From positions 248,001-312,000 of the forward strand of contig CAOKAC010000002.1 in the NCBI GenBank assembly GCA_948466345.1: a stretch of 64,000 bases of DNA, given 5' to 3'. The position numbers and the translations under genes were made by a program. The DNA comes from an uncultured Clostridia bacterium (GTDB taxonomy: Bacteria > Bacillota > Clostridia > Oscillospirales > CAG-272). Below are positions 53,691 through 61,768 of the stretch, one piece after another; position 1 is the first letter of the stretch, and every line of letters begins with the position of its first letter. The notes beneath the pieces were generated by a model. That model was not told the origin of the DNA. It saw only the letters and a list, made by a program, of their open reading frames with translations, and did no database searches.

Positions 53691-54647
53691 ATGGCAAATA
53701 AAGGAAAGAAAATTGTAATACTTGGCGCAGGCAATGTCGGCGCTTCCATCGCATATACGCTTACAGTGCAGGGGCTGGCGTCTGAGATTGTTCTCATTGA
53801 CGTAAATTACGACAAGGCAAAGGGAGAAGCCATGGACATCATCCAAGGCACCGCCTTCTGTCCGCCGGTCAATATTTATGCGGGGCAATACGAAAATGCC
53901 AAAGATGCCGATATCGTGATCGTCACCGTAGGCGCCGCAAGAAAGCCTGGACAGTCTCGGATCGACCTTGCCCAAGGAAATGTGAATATTGTCAAACAGG
54001 TGATGCCGCAGGTCATTCCCTATGCGCCAAACGCTGTGTATGTTGTGGTGAGCAATCCTGTAGATATTATTACATACGCAATTATAAAAACATCCGGACT
54101 GAAAACCTCTCAGGTAATCGGTTCCGGCACAACGCTGGACTCTGCCCGTCTGCGCTCCCGTCTGGCGGAGCATGTGGGGCTGAATCCGAAAAACGTCCAC
54201 GCATATGTGCTGGGTGAACACGGAGACTCTTCCGTGATTCCCTGGTCGCTGGCTACCATCGGCGGTATTCCCATGGACAAATACTGCCTGGAAATCTGCA
54301 GTGAGCATAACCGCTGCGGCAAAGCGGAGCTTTTGGAAATAGAAGACGACGTGCGTACCGCCGGCGCGAAGGTTATCGCAAACAAAGGCGCCACCTATTA
54401 CGCAATTTCCTTGGCAGTTTCCCGTATTTGTGCCTGCATCATCCGGGACACCGACTCTGTGCTGACAGTATCCAGTCTGATAGAAGGCCAATATGGACTG
54501 AGCGATGTATGCTTGAGTATTCCCTTTGTGGTAGGCGCACATGGCATTTCCCAGTCTATCGTATCCCCCCTGACGGCGCCGGAGCAAAAACAAATTGAAC
54601 AGAGTGCCGCTGCCCTGCGTTCTGTCATCGACTCACTGGAAATTTAA
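53691..54647 (+). CDS. ldh: L-lactate dehydrogenase
   Basis: NADH-dependent reduction of pyruvate to lactate; 318 residues. The Rossmann motif is GAGNVGASIAYTL. The catalytic His is in GEHGDSSVIPW, and the substrate Arg in the DSARLRSRLAEH segment. GAGGA is 5 nt before the ATG at 53691; an upstream in-frame TTG would remove it. A malate dehydrogenase reading is less likely, as VISNPVD-like VVSNPVDIITY and the loop fit LDH. It is followed by malic enzyme 57 nt later, together controlling pyruvate/malate/lactate flow. Confidence 0.92.
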   Translation: MANKGKKIVILGAGNVGASIAYTLTVQGLASEIVLIDVNYDKAKGEAMDIIQGTAFCPPVNIYAGQYENAKDADIVIVTVGAARKPGQSRIDLAQGNVNIVKQVMPQVIPYAPNAVYVVVSNPVDIITYAIIKTSGLKTSQVIGSGTTLDSARLRSRLAEHVGLNPKNVHAYVLGEHGDSSVIPWSLATIGGIPMDKYCLEICSEHNRCGKAELLEIEDDVRTAGAKVIANKGATYYAISLAVSRICACIIRDTDSVLTVSSLIEGQYGLSDVCLSIPFVVGAHGISQSIVSPLTAPEQKQIEQSAAALRSVIDSLEI

Positions 54648-54704
54648 GAGACGAGAAAAGACCCTTTCACGAAGAATTATTTATATATTTAAGGAGAATA
54701 AAAA

Positions 54705-55877
54705 ATGGATTACGCAAAAGAATCGCTGAAAAAACATGCCGATTGGAAAGGCAAAATTGAAGTGGTCTGCCGCGCCCCCCTGGAAACCCGGGACGATTTG
54801 TCTCTGGCATATACCCCCGGCGTTGCTCAGCCCTGCCTGGAAATTCAAAAGGATGTAGAGCAAAGCTACAACCTGACGCGCCGGGCAAATCTGGTAGCAG
54901 TTGTAACAGACGGCACCGCTGTTTTGGGGCTTGGAGACATCGGACCGGAAGCCGGCATGCCCGTAATGGAAGGCAAGTGCGCCCTGTTTAAAGCTTTTGG
55001 AGACGTAGACGCGTTTCCTCTGTGCGTGCGCTCCAAGGATGTAGATGAAATTGTAAAAACCGTACAGTTGATTGCTGGCAGCTTTGGCGGTGTAAACCTA
55101 GAGGATATCTCTGCGCCCCGTTGTTTTGAAATTGAGCGCAGACTGAAAGAATGCTGCGATATTCCCATTTTCCACGACGACCAGCATGGTACTGCTGTGG
55201 TAACGCTGGCTGCTATGATCAATGCGCTGAAGCTGTGCGGCAAAAAGCTGGAGGATATCACGGTTGTTACAAGCGGCGCCGGCGCTGCCGGGATCGCCAT
55301 CATCCGACTGCTGATCTCCATGGGTCTGAAAAATGTGATTCTGTGCGACCGTCAGGGTGCTATCTACAAGGGACGGGAAGGCCTCAATAAAGAAAAAGAA
55401 GAAATGGCTGAAATCACCAATCTGCAATGCAAAAAGGGCACGCTGGCAGAAGTGCTGGTTGGCGCGGACGTATTCATCGGCGTATCTGCGCCGGGCTGCG
55501 TAACTGCAGAAATGGTAGCTAGTATGAATGAGAATCCTATCCTGTTCCCCATGGCCAATCCCACACCGGAAATCATGCCGGACATCGCAAAAGAAGCAGG
55601 CGCTGCGATTGTAGGCACAGGCCGCAGCGACTTCCCCAACCAGATCAACAACGTGCTGGCGTTCCCAGGTATTTTCCGAGGCGCGCTGGATGTTCGTGCA
55701 TCTGATATCAACGATGCAATGAAGATTGCCGCCGCGTATGCCATTGCAAACAGTATTCCAGAAAGCGAACTGAGAGCGGATTATATCATTCCTTCCGCGC
55801 TGGATAAGTCTGTAAGCACCGCTGTAGCCAAGGCGGTTGCTAAAGCTGCGCGGGACAGCGGTGTTGCAAGAATATAA
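54705..55877 (+). CDS. NAD(P)-dependent malic enzyme
   Basis: Oxidative decarboxylation of malate to pyruvate, 390 residues, short bacterial form without the phosphotransacetylase domain. Motifs are LSLAYTPGVAQPCLEI, VTDGTAVLGLGDIGPEAGMPVMEGK and FHDDQHGTAVVTLAAM. The NAD(P) site is GAGAAGIAIIRLL. AAGGAG lies 7 nt before the ATG. It is probably read with ldh and ends at a strong terminator. Confidence 0.93.
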   Translation: MDYAKESLKKHADWKGKIEVVCRAPLETRDDLSLAYTPGVAQPCLEIQKDVEQSYNLTRRANLVAVVTDGTAVLGLGDIGPEAGMPVMEGKCALFKAFGDVDAFPLCVRSKDVDEIVKTVQLIAGSFGGVNLEDISAPRCFEIERRLKECCDIPIFHDDQHGTAVVTLAAMINALKLCGKKLEDITVVTSGAGAAGIAIIRLLISMGLKNVILCDRQGAIYKGREGLNKEKEEMAEITNLQCKKGTLAEVLVGADVFIGVSAPGCVTAEMVASMNENPILFPMANPTPEIMPDIAKEAGAAIVGTGRSDFPNQINNVLAFPGIFRGALDVRASDINDAMKIAAAYAIANSIPESELRADYIIPSALDKSVSTAVAKAVAKAARDSGVARI

Positions 55878-55920
55878 GGGAAAATCGCAGACCCTTTATT
55901 TTGCTGCAAACGAAGCTGTA

Positions 55921-55952
55921 AAAAAGCCTTTCCTGGGAGGGAAAGGCTTTTT
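55921..55952. terminator. Terminator between malic enzyme and the GT2-GtrA gene
   Basis: A 13-bp stem AAAAAGCCTTTCC/GGAAAGGCTTTTT with a short loop serves convergent genes. Confidence 0.85.
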
Positions 55953-55962
55953 TATTGCATTT

Positions 55963-56988
55963 TTATTCTTTTGTAAAAACAAATTTACGCTGCAAAATGT
56001 AGCTAAGGGGATACAGCACAAGCTCCGCCAAAATTTTTGCCACTGCCAATGGAATAGGCAGCGCAACATTGCATACCCATAAAAATCCGTAGTTCAAAAG
56101 CAACAGCGCAACGGCAACGATATAATACTTCACAATGCTTGTTCTGGTTCCCTGAGCAAAAACAAATCTGCGGTTTAAATGATAATTGCAAAGGGAGCTT
56201 ACCACCCTAGCACCCACCACGCTGACCAGCAGCGACAGGGATTCACCCAGTCCCCTTGTCAAGTACCGTACCAAAAGAACCAGCAGGTAATCGATTACAA
56301 ACGCCGCAAGGGAAGAGGAGACAAATTTGAGGATCACTCCATAAATTTTGATGGAATCTCGAATTGGGTGAAAGTGAGAACCACTGTTGTTGTTTTCATA
56401 TACCGTCTGAATGGGAATTTCCCGGAACTGCGCCTTCTTTTTCGCACAGTATAGCAGCATATTCATTTCATACTCGTAGCGCTGGCCCTCAATGTCCAGC
56501 ATTTCCGGAATCCACTGACTTCCAAACGCACGCAGTCCTGTCTGGGTATCATAAACCTTTGCTCCGGAGGATATACGAAATACAAAGCGGGTAAGCGTAT
56601 TTCCAAACCGACTTCTTGCCGGAACCTTCCCTACAAATTCTCTGGAACCTAAAACCAGCGCGTCCGGCTCTTTCAAAAGGGCGTCCCCCACCCGAACAAT
56701 GTCCCGTACAAGATGCTGTCCATCTGCGTCTGCAGTGATGACCCCTGTACATTCTTTATGCTCCGCTATATATGCAAACGCCGTTTTCAGCGCCGCCCCT
56801 TTGCCTTGATTGACATCATGCCGCAGCATCGTGACCTGCTCCGGAAGTTTTTCAAAAATAGAAGCATATGCTTCTCCGCTGCCGTCATCTACCACCAAAA
56901 CGCCGTATTCTGTATGTTCCAAAATTCCGGCTACCACCTGGAGCATACCCTCTTCCGGCTTATACGCCGGAATAACAACCATGATCAT
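55963..56988 (-). CDS. Glycosyltransferase family 2 fused to a GtrA-like membrane domain
   Basis: 341 residues. The N-terminal half is a GT2 polyprenyl-phosphate glycosyltransferase: VVIPAYKPEEGM, LVVDDGSG, ADADGQH (Asp-x-Asp type), YEYEMNMLLYCAKK. From about 220 four hydrophobic helices form a GtrA-like flippase domain (FVSSSLAAFVIDYLLVLLV, NYHLNRRFVF). Such fusions put sugar onto bactoprenol phosphate and flip it for wall glycan decoration. AAGGGA precedes the ATG. It is divergent from the GT-C-like gene across an overlapping promoter. Confidence 0.88.
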   Translation of the reverse strand: MIMVVIPAYKPEEGMLQVVAGILEHTEYGVLVVDDGSGEAYASIFEKLPEQVTMLRHDVNQGKGAALKTAFAYIAEHKECTGVITADADGQHLVRDIVRVGDALLKEPDALVLGSREFVGKVPARSRFGNTLTRFVFRISSGAKVYDTQTGLRAFGSQWIPEMLDIEGQRYEYEMNMLLYCAKKKAQFREIPIQTVYENNNSGSHFHPIRDSIKIYGVILKFVSSSLAAFVIDYLLVLLVRYLTRGLGESLSLLVSVVGARVVSSLCNYHLNRRFVFAQGTRTSIVKYYIVAVALLLLNYGFLWVCNVALPIPLAVAKILAELVLYPLSYILQRKFVFTKE

Positions 56989-57028
56989 CGGCCTGTCCCT
57001 TCACAATTCTCTTTATATTATGTAATAT

Positions 57029-57068
57029 ATTATACACTATTGAAAAGACAGGTGCAATAGTGTATAAT
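57029..57068. promoter_or_regulatory. Overlapping symmetric divergent promoters with a 14-bp inverted repeat
   Basis: A perfect 14-bp repeat, ATTATACACTATTG (57029-57042) and CAATAGTGTATAAT (57055-57068), flanks a 12-nt centre. Plus-strand promoter: TTGAAA (57040-57045), 17 bp, TATAAT (57063-57068). Minus-strand promoter: TTGCAC (complement at 57052-57057), 17 bp, TATAAT (57029-57034). The -35 elements lie inside each other's spacers. Confidence 0.75.
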
Positions 57069-57124
57069 AAAATAGTATGTTTTGAAACCAAGCCACGAAT
57101 ATGAAAGGGTAATAAAGGTAAAAA

Positions 57125-58930
57125 ATGACGGTTTTCTATATAATATTGCTGATTTTATCCTTTCTAGGATATATGCTGTTTTTATCACGCAGGGCAAATG
57201 TTGCAACGGAATTTATTCCAATTCTTACCGTCTCCGGTATAATCTGTCTGTTATTCGTAGCAGGCTTGCTGAATATTCTTCCACACACAGCGTGGGTGAT
57301 CCTTTTTGGGGGACTTGCCGCACTGGCGGACGGGCTTGTACGGCTTGTACGGTCTGGCCGAATCGCCGCCGCGGGGAAGCTGGTGACGCCTGGAACAATT
57401 TTATTTTTTCTTTGCATTTGCTTCTGTGCCGTTCTATTCCAAAATGCGAGACTGGTGCACTACGACAATTTCTCTCACTGGGGCTTGATTGTTAAGCAGA
57501 TGGTGCAGGACGATCAAATGCCGAACTTTACAAATACCTACATTACTTTTCAGTCGTATCCGCCAGGTAGCGCTCTGTTTTTATACTATATTTCCAAATT
57601 TACAGGGTATCGCGAAAGTATCGTAATTTTTACGCAGACGGCAATGACAGCTGCATCCATTCTTCCTATATTTGCTTTTCTTCCCAAAACGAATACAGAA
57701 AATGAAAAAAGCTTTATTCCAAAGGTACTGTGTACGTTTCTTTCCCTTACAGGAACCTTTCTGCTGATTCTGACCTGTAATGTGGATATATATTCCCTTC
57801 TGGTAGATACCCTTCTGCCTGCTATGGCGGCAGGTATGGTAGCAATTGCCCTCTACTGCTGGGAGCATCCGGCAAAAGCCGCACTGCTTACACTGCCTGT
57901 TTCCATAGCGACATTACTAATAAAAAATACGGGATTATTTTTTGTTCTGATTCAATTTATTCTTCTTTTGTGTCTTTATTGCAGACGCAGAAAGAAAGAA
58001 AGAAAGAAAACTCTTGTAATGGTCTTGCTGCACGCGGCAGTTCCAGCCTTTACACAGCTTGTGTGGTCCCGCCATGTGGCATATGTTTTTCAGAAAGCAT
58101 CCTCCGTTGTGCATAAGCATACTATGTCTGCAGAACATTACGGTAAGATATTTGCGCAAAAAAGCCCGGAAGATATTCAAAATATCACCCAAAGCTTTCT
58201 CCATCGAATCTTTGACTTTTCTGAAAATCCCACACTGACTATACTGCTGATCCTAAATATTGCATTGCTTTTGGCTATCGTATTGCATGCGTTTTTTATA
58301 AAAAAGCGCATAGGCCTCCTGGCAGGAACTTTACTTGCTATTGACGGGAGCTATGCTGTATATGCCGGCGGGCTTCTGGCAATGTATCTCTTTTCTATGC
58401 CCACAGATGAAGCATTGTATCTCGCATCCTTTGACCGATATGTCTACACCATTTTATTGTATCTGCTCGTGCCTTTTATTCTGTGCATGATATATGTGCT
58501 GAAAGAAAGCAGCCGTACGCTGGCAGGAGTTATTCTTTCCTGCTTGCTACTGCTTCCTATCGCTTTTTCCATCTTCATACAGCGGGATGCAATCCGTATC
58601 AATACTACCTATACATACCCCGAATCCCGTGTATCCCAGGTAGATGCAGCTTTATCTTGGTGGGAAGTTCCCTCCGCAGCGGTATACTGCCCTGCATCGA
58701 TAGGAGACGGAGAGTTCATCATACACTGTATGCGGTACAAACTATTATCCAGCGAAATATCGTATTTATACAGTGTCCCTACAGCTGCACAATTGCAGGA
58801 ACAGTTAGAATGGTACAAATATCTTATCGTGGTGGATGCGGACGAAGACATTGTTGCTTTGTTGAAAAATTTAGGCGTATCCGATCCCGGTCCGGGCGTA
58901 TATACAGCAGAATCATTCCTGCCGCAGTAA
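57125..58930 (+). CDS. Polytopic membrane protein, GT-C glycosyltransferase-like
   Basis: 601 residues and about twelve membrane helices. An outward loop near residue 110 has HYDNFSHWGLIVKQMVQ, where acidic residues near a hydrophobic helix resemble GT-C enzymes of the PMT/GT39 kind that use polyprenyl-linked sugars. A basic loop (RRRKKERKK) lies mid-protein, and a soluble C-terminal region spans about 510-601. Family assignment is by topology only. The divergent GT2-GtrA gene could make and flip the lipid-linked sugar, with this protein transferring it to a wall polymer. It ends at a terminator. Confidence 0.68.
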   Translation: MTVFYIILLILSFLGYMLFLSRRANVATEFIPILTVSGIICLLFVAGLLNILPHTAWVILFGGLAALADGLVRLVRSGRIAAAGKLVTPGTILFFLCICFCAVLFQNARLVHYDNFSHWGLIVKQMVQDDQMPNFTNTYITFQSYPPGSALFLYYISKFTGYRESIVIFTQTAMTAASILPIFAFLPKTNTENEKSFIPKVLCTFLSLTGTFLLILTCNVDIYSLLVDTLLPAMAAGMVAIALYCWEHPAKAALLTLPVSIATLLIKNTGLFFVLIQFILLLCLYCRRRKKERKKTLVMVLLHAAVPAFTQLVWSRHVAYVFQKASSVVHKHTMSAEHYGKIFAQKSPEDIQNITQSFLHRIFDFSENPTLTILLILNIALLLAIVLHAFFIKKRIGLLAGTLLAIDGSYAVYAGGLLAMYLFSMPTDEALYLASFDRYVYTILLYLLVPFILCMIYVLKESSRTLAGVILSCLLLLPIAFSIFIQRDAIRINTTYTYPESRVSQVDAALSWWEVPSAAVYCPASIGDGEFIIHCMRYKLLSSEISYLYSVPTAAQLQEQLEWYKYLIVVDADEDIVALLKNLGVSDPGPGVYTAESFLPQ

Positions 58931-58932
58931 TA

Positions 58933-58965
58933 AAAAAAGTCCCCGTATTGAAACGGGGGCTTTTT
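58933..58965. terminator. Bidirectional terminator at 58.9 kb
   Basis: An AAAAAG-CCCCGT/ACGGGG-CTTTTT stem lies between the convergent GT-C-like and TM2 genes; its right end meets the TM2 stop. Confidence 0.8.
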
Positions 58966-59360
58966 CACTGTAATCGAACGCGATTCTTTACCTGGAAGTT
59001 ATGATCATTGGAGCACAAGTAAACGAGTCCTTCAATAAATCCGATAAAGGCCGGAATCCCTGTCCAGCAAAACAACAGATAAATAATGCCAATTCCTACC
59101 TGGCCCAAATAAAACTTATGGATCCCAATACCGCCTAGGAGAATAGCCAGAACACCGGCTACAATCTTGCTTTTGATAGGCCACGCCGGGTTGATTCCAT
59201 TTCCAGTTGGCTGCGGACCGCGATACATCTGCTGTGGCTGCGGCGCCTGCTGATATGTAGGCTGCTGTACCGTAGGCGTTATGGGTTCGCCGCAATATTT
59301 ACATTCTCTTGCGGTGGCATCGACAGAAGCGCCACACTGCGGACATTTGTTATCTTTCAT
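58965..59360 (-). CDS. TM2-domain protein with N-terminal zinc ribbon
   Basis: 131 residues. The zinc ribbon is CPQCGASVDATARECKYCG (two Cys pairs). A Pro/Gln-rich linker follows (YQQAPQPQQMYRGPQP). The TM2 domain has two helices with the GGIGIHKFYLGQVGIGIIYLLF signature. GGGAG precedes the ATG. It belongs with the adjacent small membrane protein and the SPFH protein on one minus-strand transcript. The role is unknown. Confidence 0.85.
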   Translation of the reverse strand: MKDNKCPQCGASVDATARECKYCGEPITPTVQQPTYQQAPQPQQMYRGPQPTGNGINPAWPIKSKIVAGVLAILLGGIGIHKFYLGQVGIGIIYLLFCWTGIPAFIGFIEGLVYLCSNDHNFQVKNRVRLQ

Positions 59361-59438
59361 TTTAAATAATCTCCCTTCTGCCGCCTGTGCGGCATAGATC
59401 GTTCAGGCATAAGTATAATCTCGCCTGCTTATCTAAAT

Positions 59439-59846
59439 TCAGCGAGAGTTGGTTTTTCCTCTGCCGGCGCCAAAAATACCGATAGGCAAGGCGATTAAAA
59501 GGTAGAAGAAAAGTACAAGCAAATGATACAGAACATATCCCCCAACAGATACGAGCGTATTCATGGCAACTATAAAGTGGATAAACTGTGCCAAGGTATA
59601 AAAAACTGTGGCGGTACAAAGTCCTCCGTAAAAGGCAATTCCCATTTTCCCGGACAGCCAGGATCCGCCCGTGGAAATAAAGGTAATCGCCGACAGATTT
59701 ATAAGCACGAACACCAACGCTGGTACAAACAAATCGTGCCTCTGCAGGTGACATATCGCAAAAATCCAAAACAGGACAATTCCCGTCAAAAACAGGGACA
59801 GAAACAAAGCTACTGCCGATCCCCTTGTAAAACCTTTCTTATACAT
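59439..59846 (-). CDS. Small four-helix membrane protein
   Basis: 135 residues and four hydrophobic segments, e.g. ALFLSLFLTGIVLFWIFAICHL and YVLYHLLVLFFYLLIALPIGIFG; no recognised domain. Its start overlaps the SPFH stop by 8 nt, so it is translated with it. A shifted frame over the same bases (59362-59769) has no membrane pattern of its own and is rejected. It is likely a membrane partner of the SPFH protein. Confidence 0.75.
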   Translation of the reverse strand: MYKKGFTRGSAVALFLSLFLTGIVLFWIFAICHLQRHDLFVPALVFVLINLSAITFISTGGSWLSGKMGIAFYGGLCTATVFYTLAQFIHFIVAMNTLVSVGGYVLYHLLVLFFYLLIALPIGIFGAGRGKTNSR

Positions 59847-61059
59847 TACTGTTCACCTGCTTTCCACATTCCACACAAAACTTGGCGCCGGGCGTCAGTT
59901 TTGCGCCGCAACCTCCACAAACAGGCGCTGCATCTGCTGCTGCATTGCCGCATTGATTGCAAAACATTGCATCGCGAGTGAGCCTTGCCCCACATTTTGC
60001 ACAAGTCTTTTCACTGATATCCCGGCCGCAGGAGGGACAAAATTTCGATCCTTCCGCCGCGCTCTTGCCACAGAAGGAACAAACCACACCCTCACCCTGC
60101 ACGGCAAGGTTTTTGCCGCATCCGCTGCAGAACGCTGCATCTGCTTTGTTTTGGGCATGGCAGGCTGGACAATATTTGCCGCCCGCCGGCTGTAAATCGT
60201 TTTGGGCGCTTTTTGCAATGGCCCCGGCAGCGCCCAATCCTATACCGCCGGCTACAAATGCCCCGGCAACGCCGCCCTGATTTGTAGCCGCTCCTTCATA
60301 TACATCAAAGGAGCGCATGGTAGCATACCGGTTATCGCCCATAATTTCAAATTCCGCTCTGTTTTCCAGAATCTTGTTGATCTGTTCAAAATCTTCATCA
60401 GGGAAATTGATAGACTGGATAAAAAATTTCGTAAGTGACAGGCCAAACTCCGCAAAATCCGCTTCCAACTGGGCCTCTACTTTTTCAGAGACTTCCTCCA
60501 GCATGGGGGTAATTTCCAAGGCGGAAATTTTTTGATTGATCATGAGATCAGAGATAATTGATTTGATTTTGGTTACCAAAATTCCCTTAAAATAATCGGT
60601 GACCTTTTGAAATTTAACAATATCCGATGGATTCATTGCGCCGATTAGCTCCCGCATAAACAGCACGTGATCGCTGATCTTCATACCGAACTGTCCAAAG
60701 GCACGCACCCGAAGGCGGGTATAGTATTTGGGATCCACAAGCTGAATCGGATCGGAGGTGCCCCACATCATATCCAGCTTAGTAACTGTATTGATATAGA
60801 ATATCTCGGCGGTAAACGGCGTTTTTCTGCCGAATGGAAGATTGATAAGCCCCCGCAAAATGGGGAGGTTTTCCGTAGACAGCGTATATGTGCCGGGAGT
60901 AAAAACATCGCATATCTGTCCATGCTTGACAAAAAGGGCGACCTGTCCTTCACCAACAATCAGCTGTGTACCCCAGGAAAGCTCTTCACTAGGATGTTTA
61001 TAGACCAGCCAGTCCCGGGAGGCCAGTCCATCAAATTTTACTCGGTCGATGAACGCCAT
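59839..61059 (-). CDS. SPFH-domain protein with tandem C-terminal zinc ribbons
   Basis: 406 residues. The first ~265 residues are an SPFH/virion-core-like (YdjI-type) domain: WGTQLIVGEGQVALFVKHGQICDVF, GRKTPFTAEIFYINT, KYYTRLRVRAFGQFGMKISD. A Gly/Ala stretch (AGAFVAGGIGLGAAGAIA) then leads to four or more zinc ribbons of the CxxCG type (CPACH...CSGCG, CSFCGKS...CPSCG, CAKCG...CNQCG, CGGCG...CVECG). AAAGGA is 10 nt before the ATG at 61059. It is a probable membrane-associated scaffold; the neighbours are small membrane proteins. Its cargo is unknown. Confidence 0.88.
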   Translation of the reverse strand: MAFIDRVKFDGLASRDWLVYKHPSEELSWGTQLIVGEGQVALFVKHGQICDVFTPGTYTLSTENLPILRGLINLPFGRKTPFTAEIFYINTVTKLDMMWGTSDPIQLVDPKYYTRLRVRAFGQFGMKISDHVLFMRELIGAMNPSDIVKFQKVTDYFKGILVTKIKSIISDLMINQKISALEITPMLEEVSEKVEAQLEADFAEFGLSLTKFFIQSINFPDEDFEQINKILENRAEFEIMGDNRYATMRSFDVYEGAATNQGGVAGAFVAGGIGLGAAGAIAKSAQNDLQPAGGKYCPACHAQNKADAAFCSGCGKNLAVQGEGVVCSFCGKSAAEGSKFCPSCGRDISEKTCAKCGARLTRDAMFCNQCGNAAADAAPVCGGCGAKLTPGAKFCVECGKQVNSNV

Positions 61060-61096
61060 ATTATTCACATCCTTTATCATTTAATTATACAAAGTT

Positions 61097-61125
61097 ATGA
61101 TAGCAAAAAACACACGTTCTGTCAA
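61097..61125 (-). promoter_or_regulatory. Promoter of the SPFH operon
   Basis: TTGACA (complement at 61120-61125), 17 bp, TATCAT (61097-61102), about 30 nt before translation. Confidence 0.75.
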
Positions 61126-61197
61126 GAAAACGGGAAAAATATCACATTTTTCTTATCCCGCTTGCTATGTTGCACACATGGAAATAGGCAGCAGATG

Positions 61198-61228
61198 AAA
61201 AAAGCCCCCTCCAGCCGGGGGCTTTTTT
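61198..61228 (-). terminator. Terminator after queH
   Basis: A 12-bp stem AAAAAAGCCCCC/GGGGGCTTTTTT with a 7-nt loop just past the queH stop. Confidence 0.85.
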
Positions 61229-61231
61229 CCA

Positions 61232-61768
61232 CTATTTCTTTTTCTTCCGGTAACGTTCCTCTTCGCTGAAAATACAGCCGCAATACTTTTGCATGTACAG
61301 TCCCAATTCTCTAGCCGCCTGCTGTCCCTCTCGAAAATACGGCCGAAAATCCCGATATACAAACGCTACGCCATATTCCTCACCGGCACGCCGGGCCGCT
61401 TCGCAAATCCCCTCGTGATTCTGATAAGGGCTGACAAGCAGCGTCGTAGTAAACCCCTCGTATCCGTGCTCTGCCGCATAGCGGGCGGCGGAGGTCATCC
61501 GAACGCTGTAGCAATATGTGCAACGCCTTTCAAAGTCCGGGGACACAGCAGCCACAAAAGAACGCAGGCCGTAGGTGTCATCTGTATGCAGAGGTACTTC
61601 AATAGACGCCGCGTATGACGCAAGGGTATCCCTGCGGCTGCGGTATTCGGTAAAAGGATGGATATTGGGATTAAACCAGTATAAATGGGGCTCTATTCCC
61701 TCGCCGCGCAGCGTTTCAATACATTTAATAGAGCACGGTGCGCAGCAAGTGTGCAGCAGCAGATTCAT
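61232..61768 (-). CDS. queH: Epoxyqueuosine reductase QueH
   Basis: Last enzyme of queuosine tRNA modification, of the non-cobalamin QueH family (formerly DUF208). 178 residues. The Cys pairs at HTCCAPC near the start, RRCTYCYSVRM, and YCGCIFSEEER near the end fit its iron-sulfur and metal sites. The ATG overlaps the antiporter stop as ATGA, an unusual pairing with no obvious functional link. The terminator follows closely, so it is the last gene of the transcript. Confidence 0.93.
   Translation of the reverse strand: MNLLLHTCCAPCSIKCIETLRGEGIEPHLYWFNPNIHPFTEYRSRRDTLASYAASIEVPLHTDDTYGLRSFVAAVSPDFERRCTYCYSVRMTSAARYAAEHGYEGFTTTLLVSPYQNHEGICEAARRAGEEYGVAFVYRDFRPYFREGQQAARELGLYMQKYCGCIFSEEERYRKKKK

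Noticed and set aside
53646..54593. Minus-strand frame of 315 codons
   Set aside because: Antisense to ldh, which has the GEHGDSS motif and a good ribosome site; no domain in the shadow frame.
59362..59769. Alternative frame over the small membrane protein
   Set aside because: The frame at 59439-59846 shows four helices and overlaps the SPFH stop; the alternative has neither.
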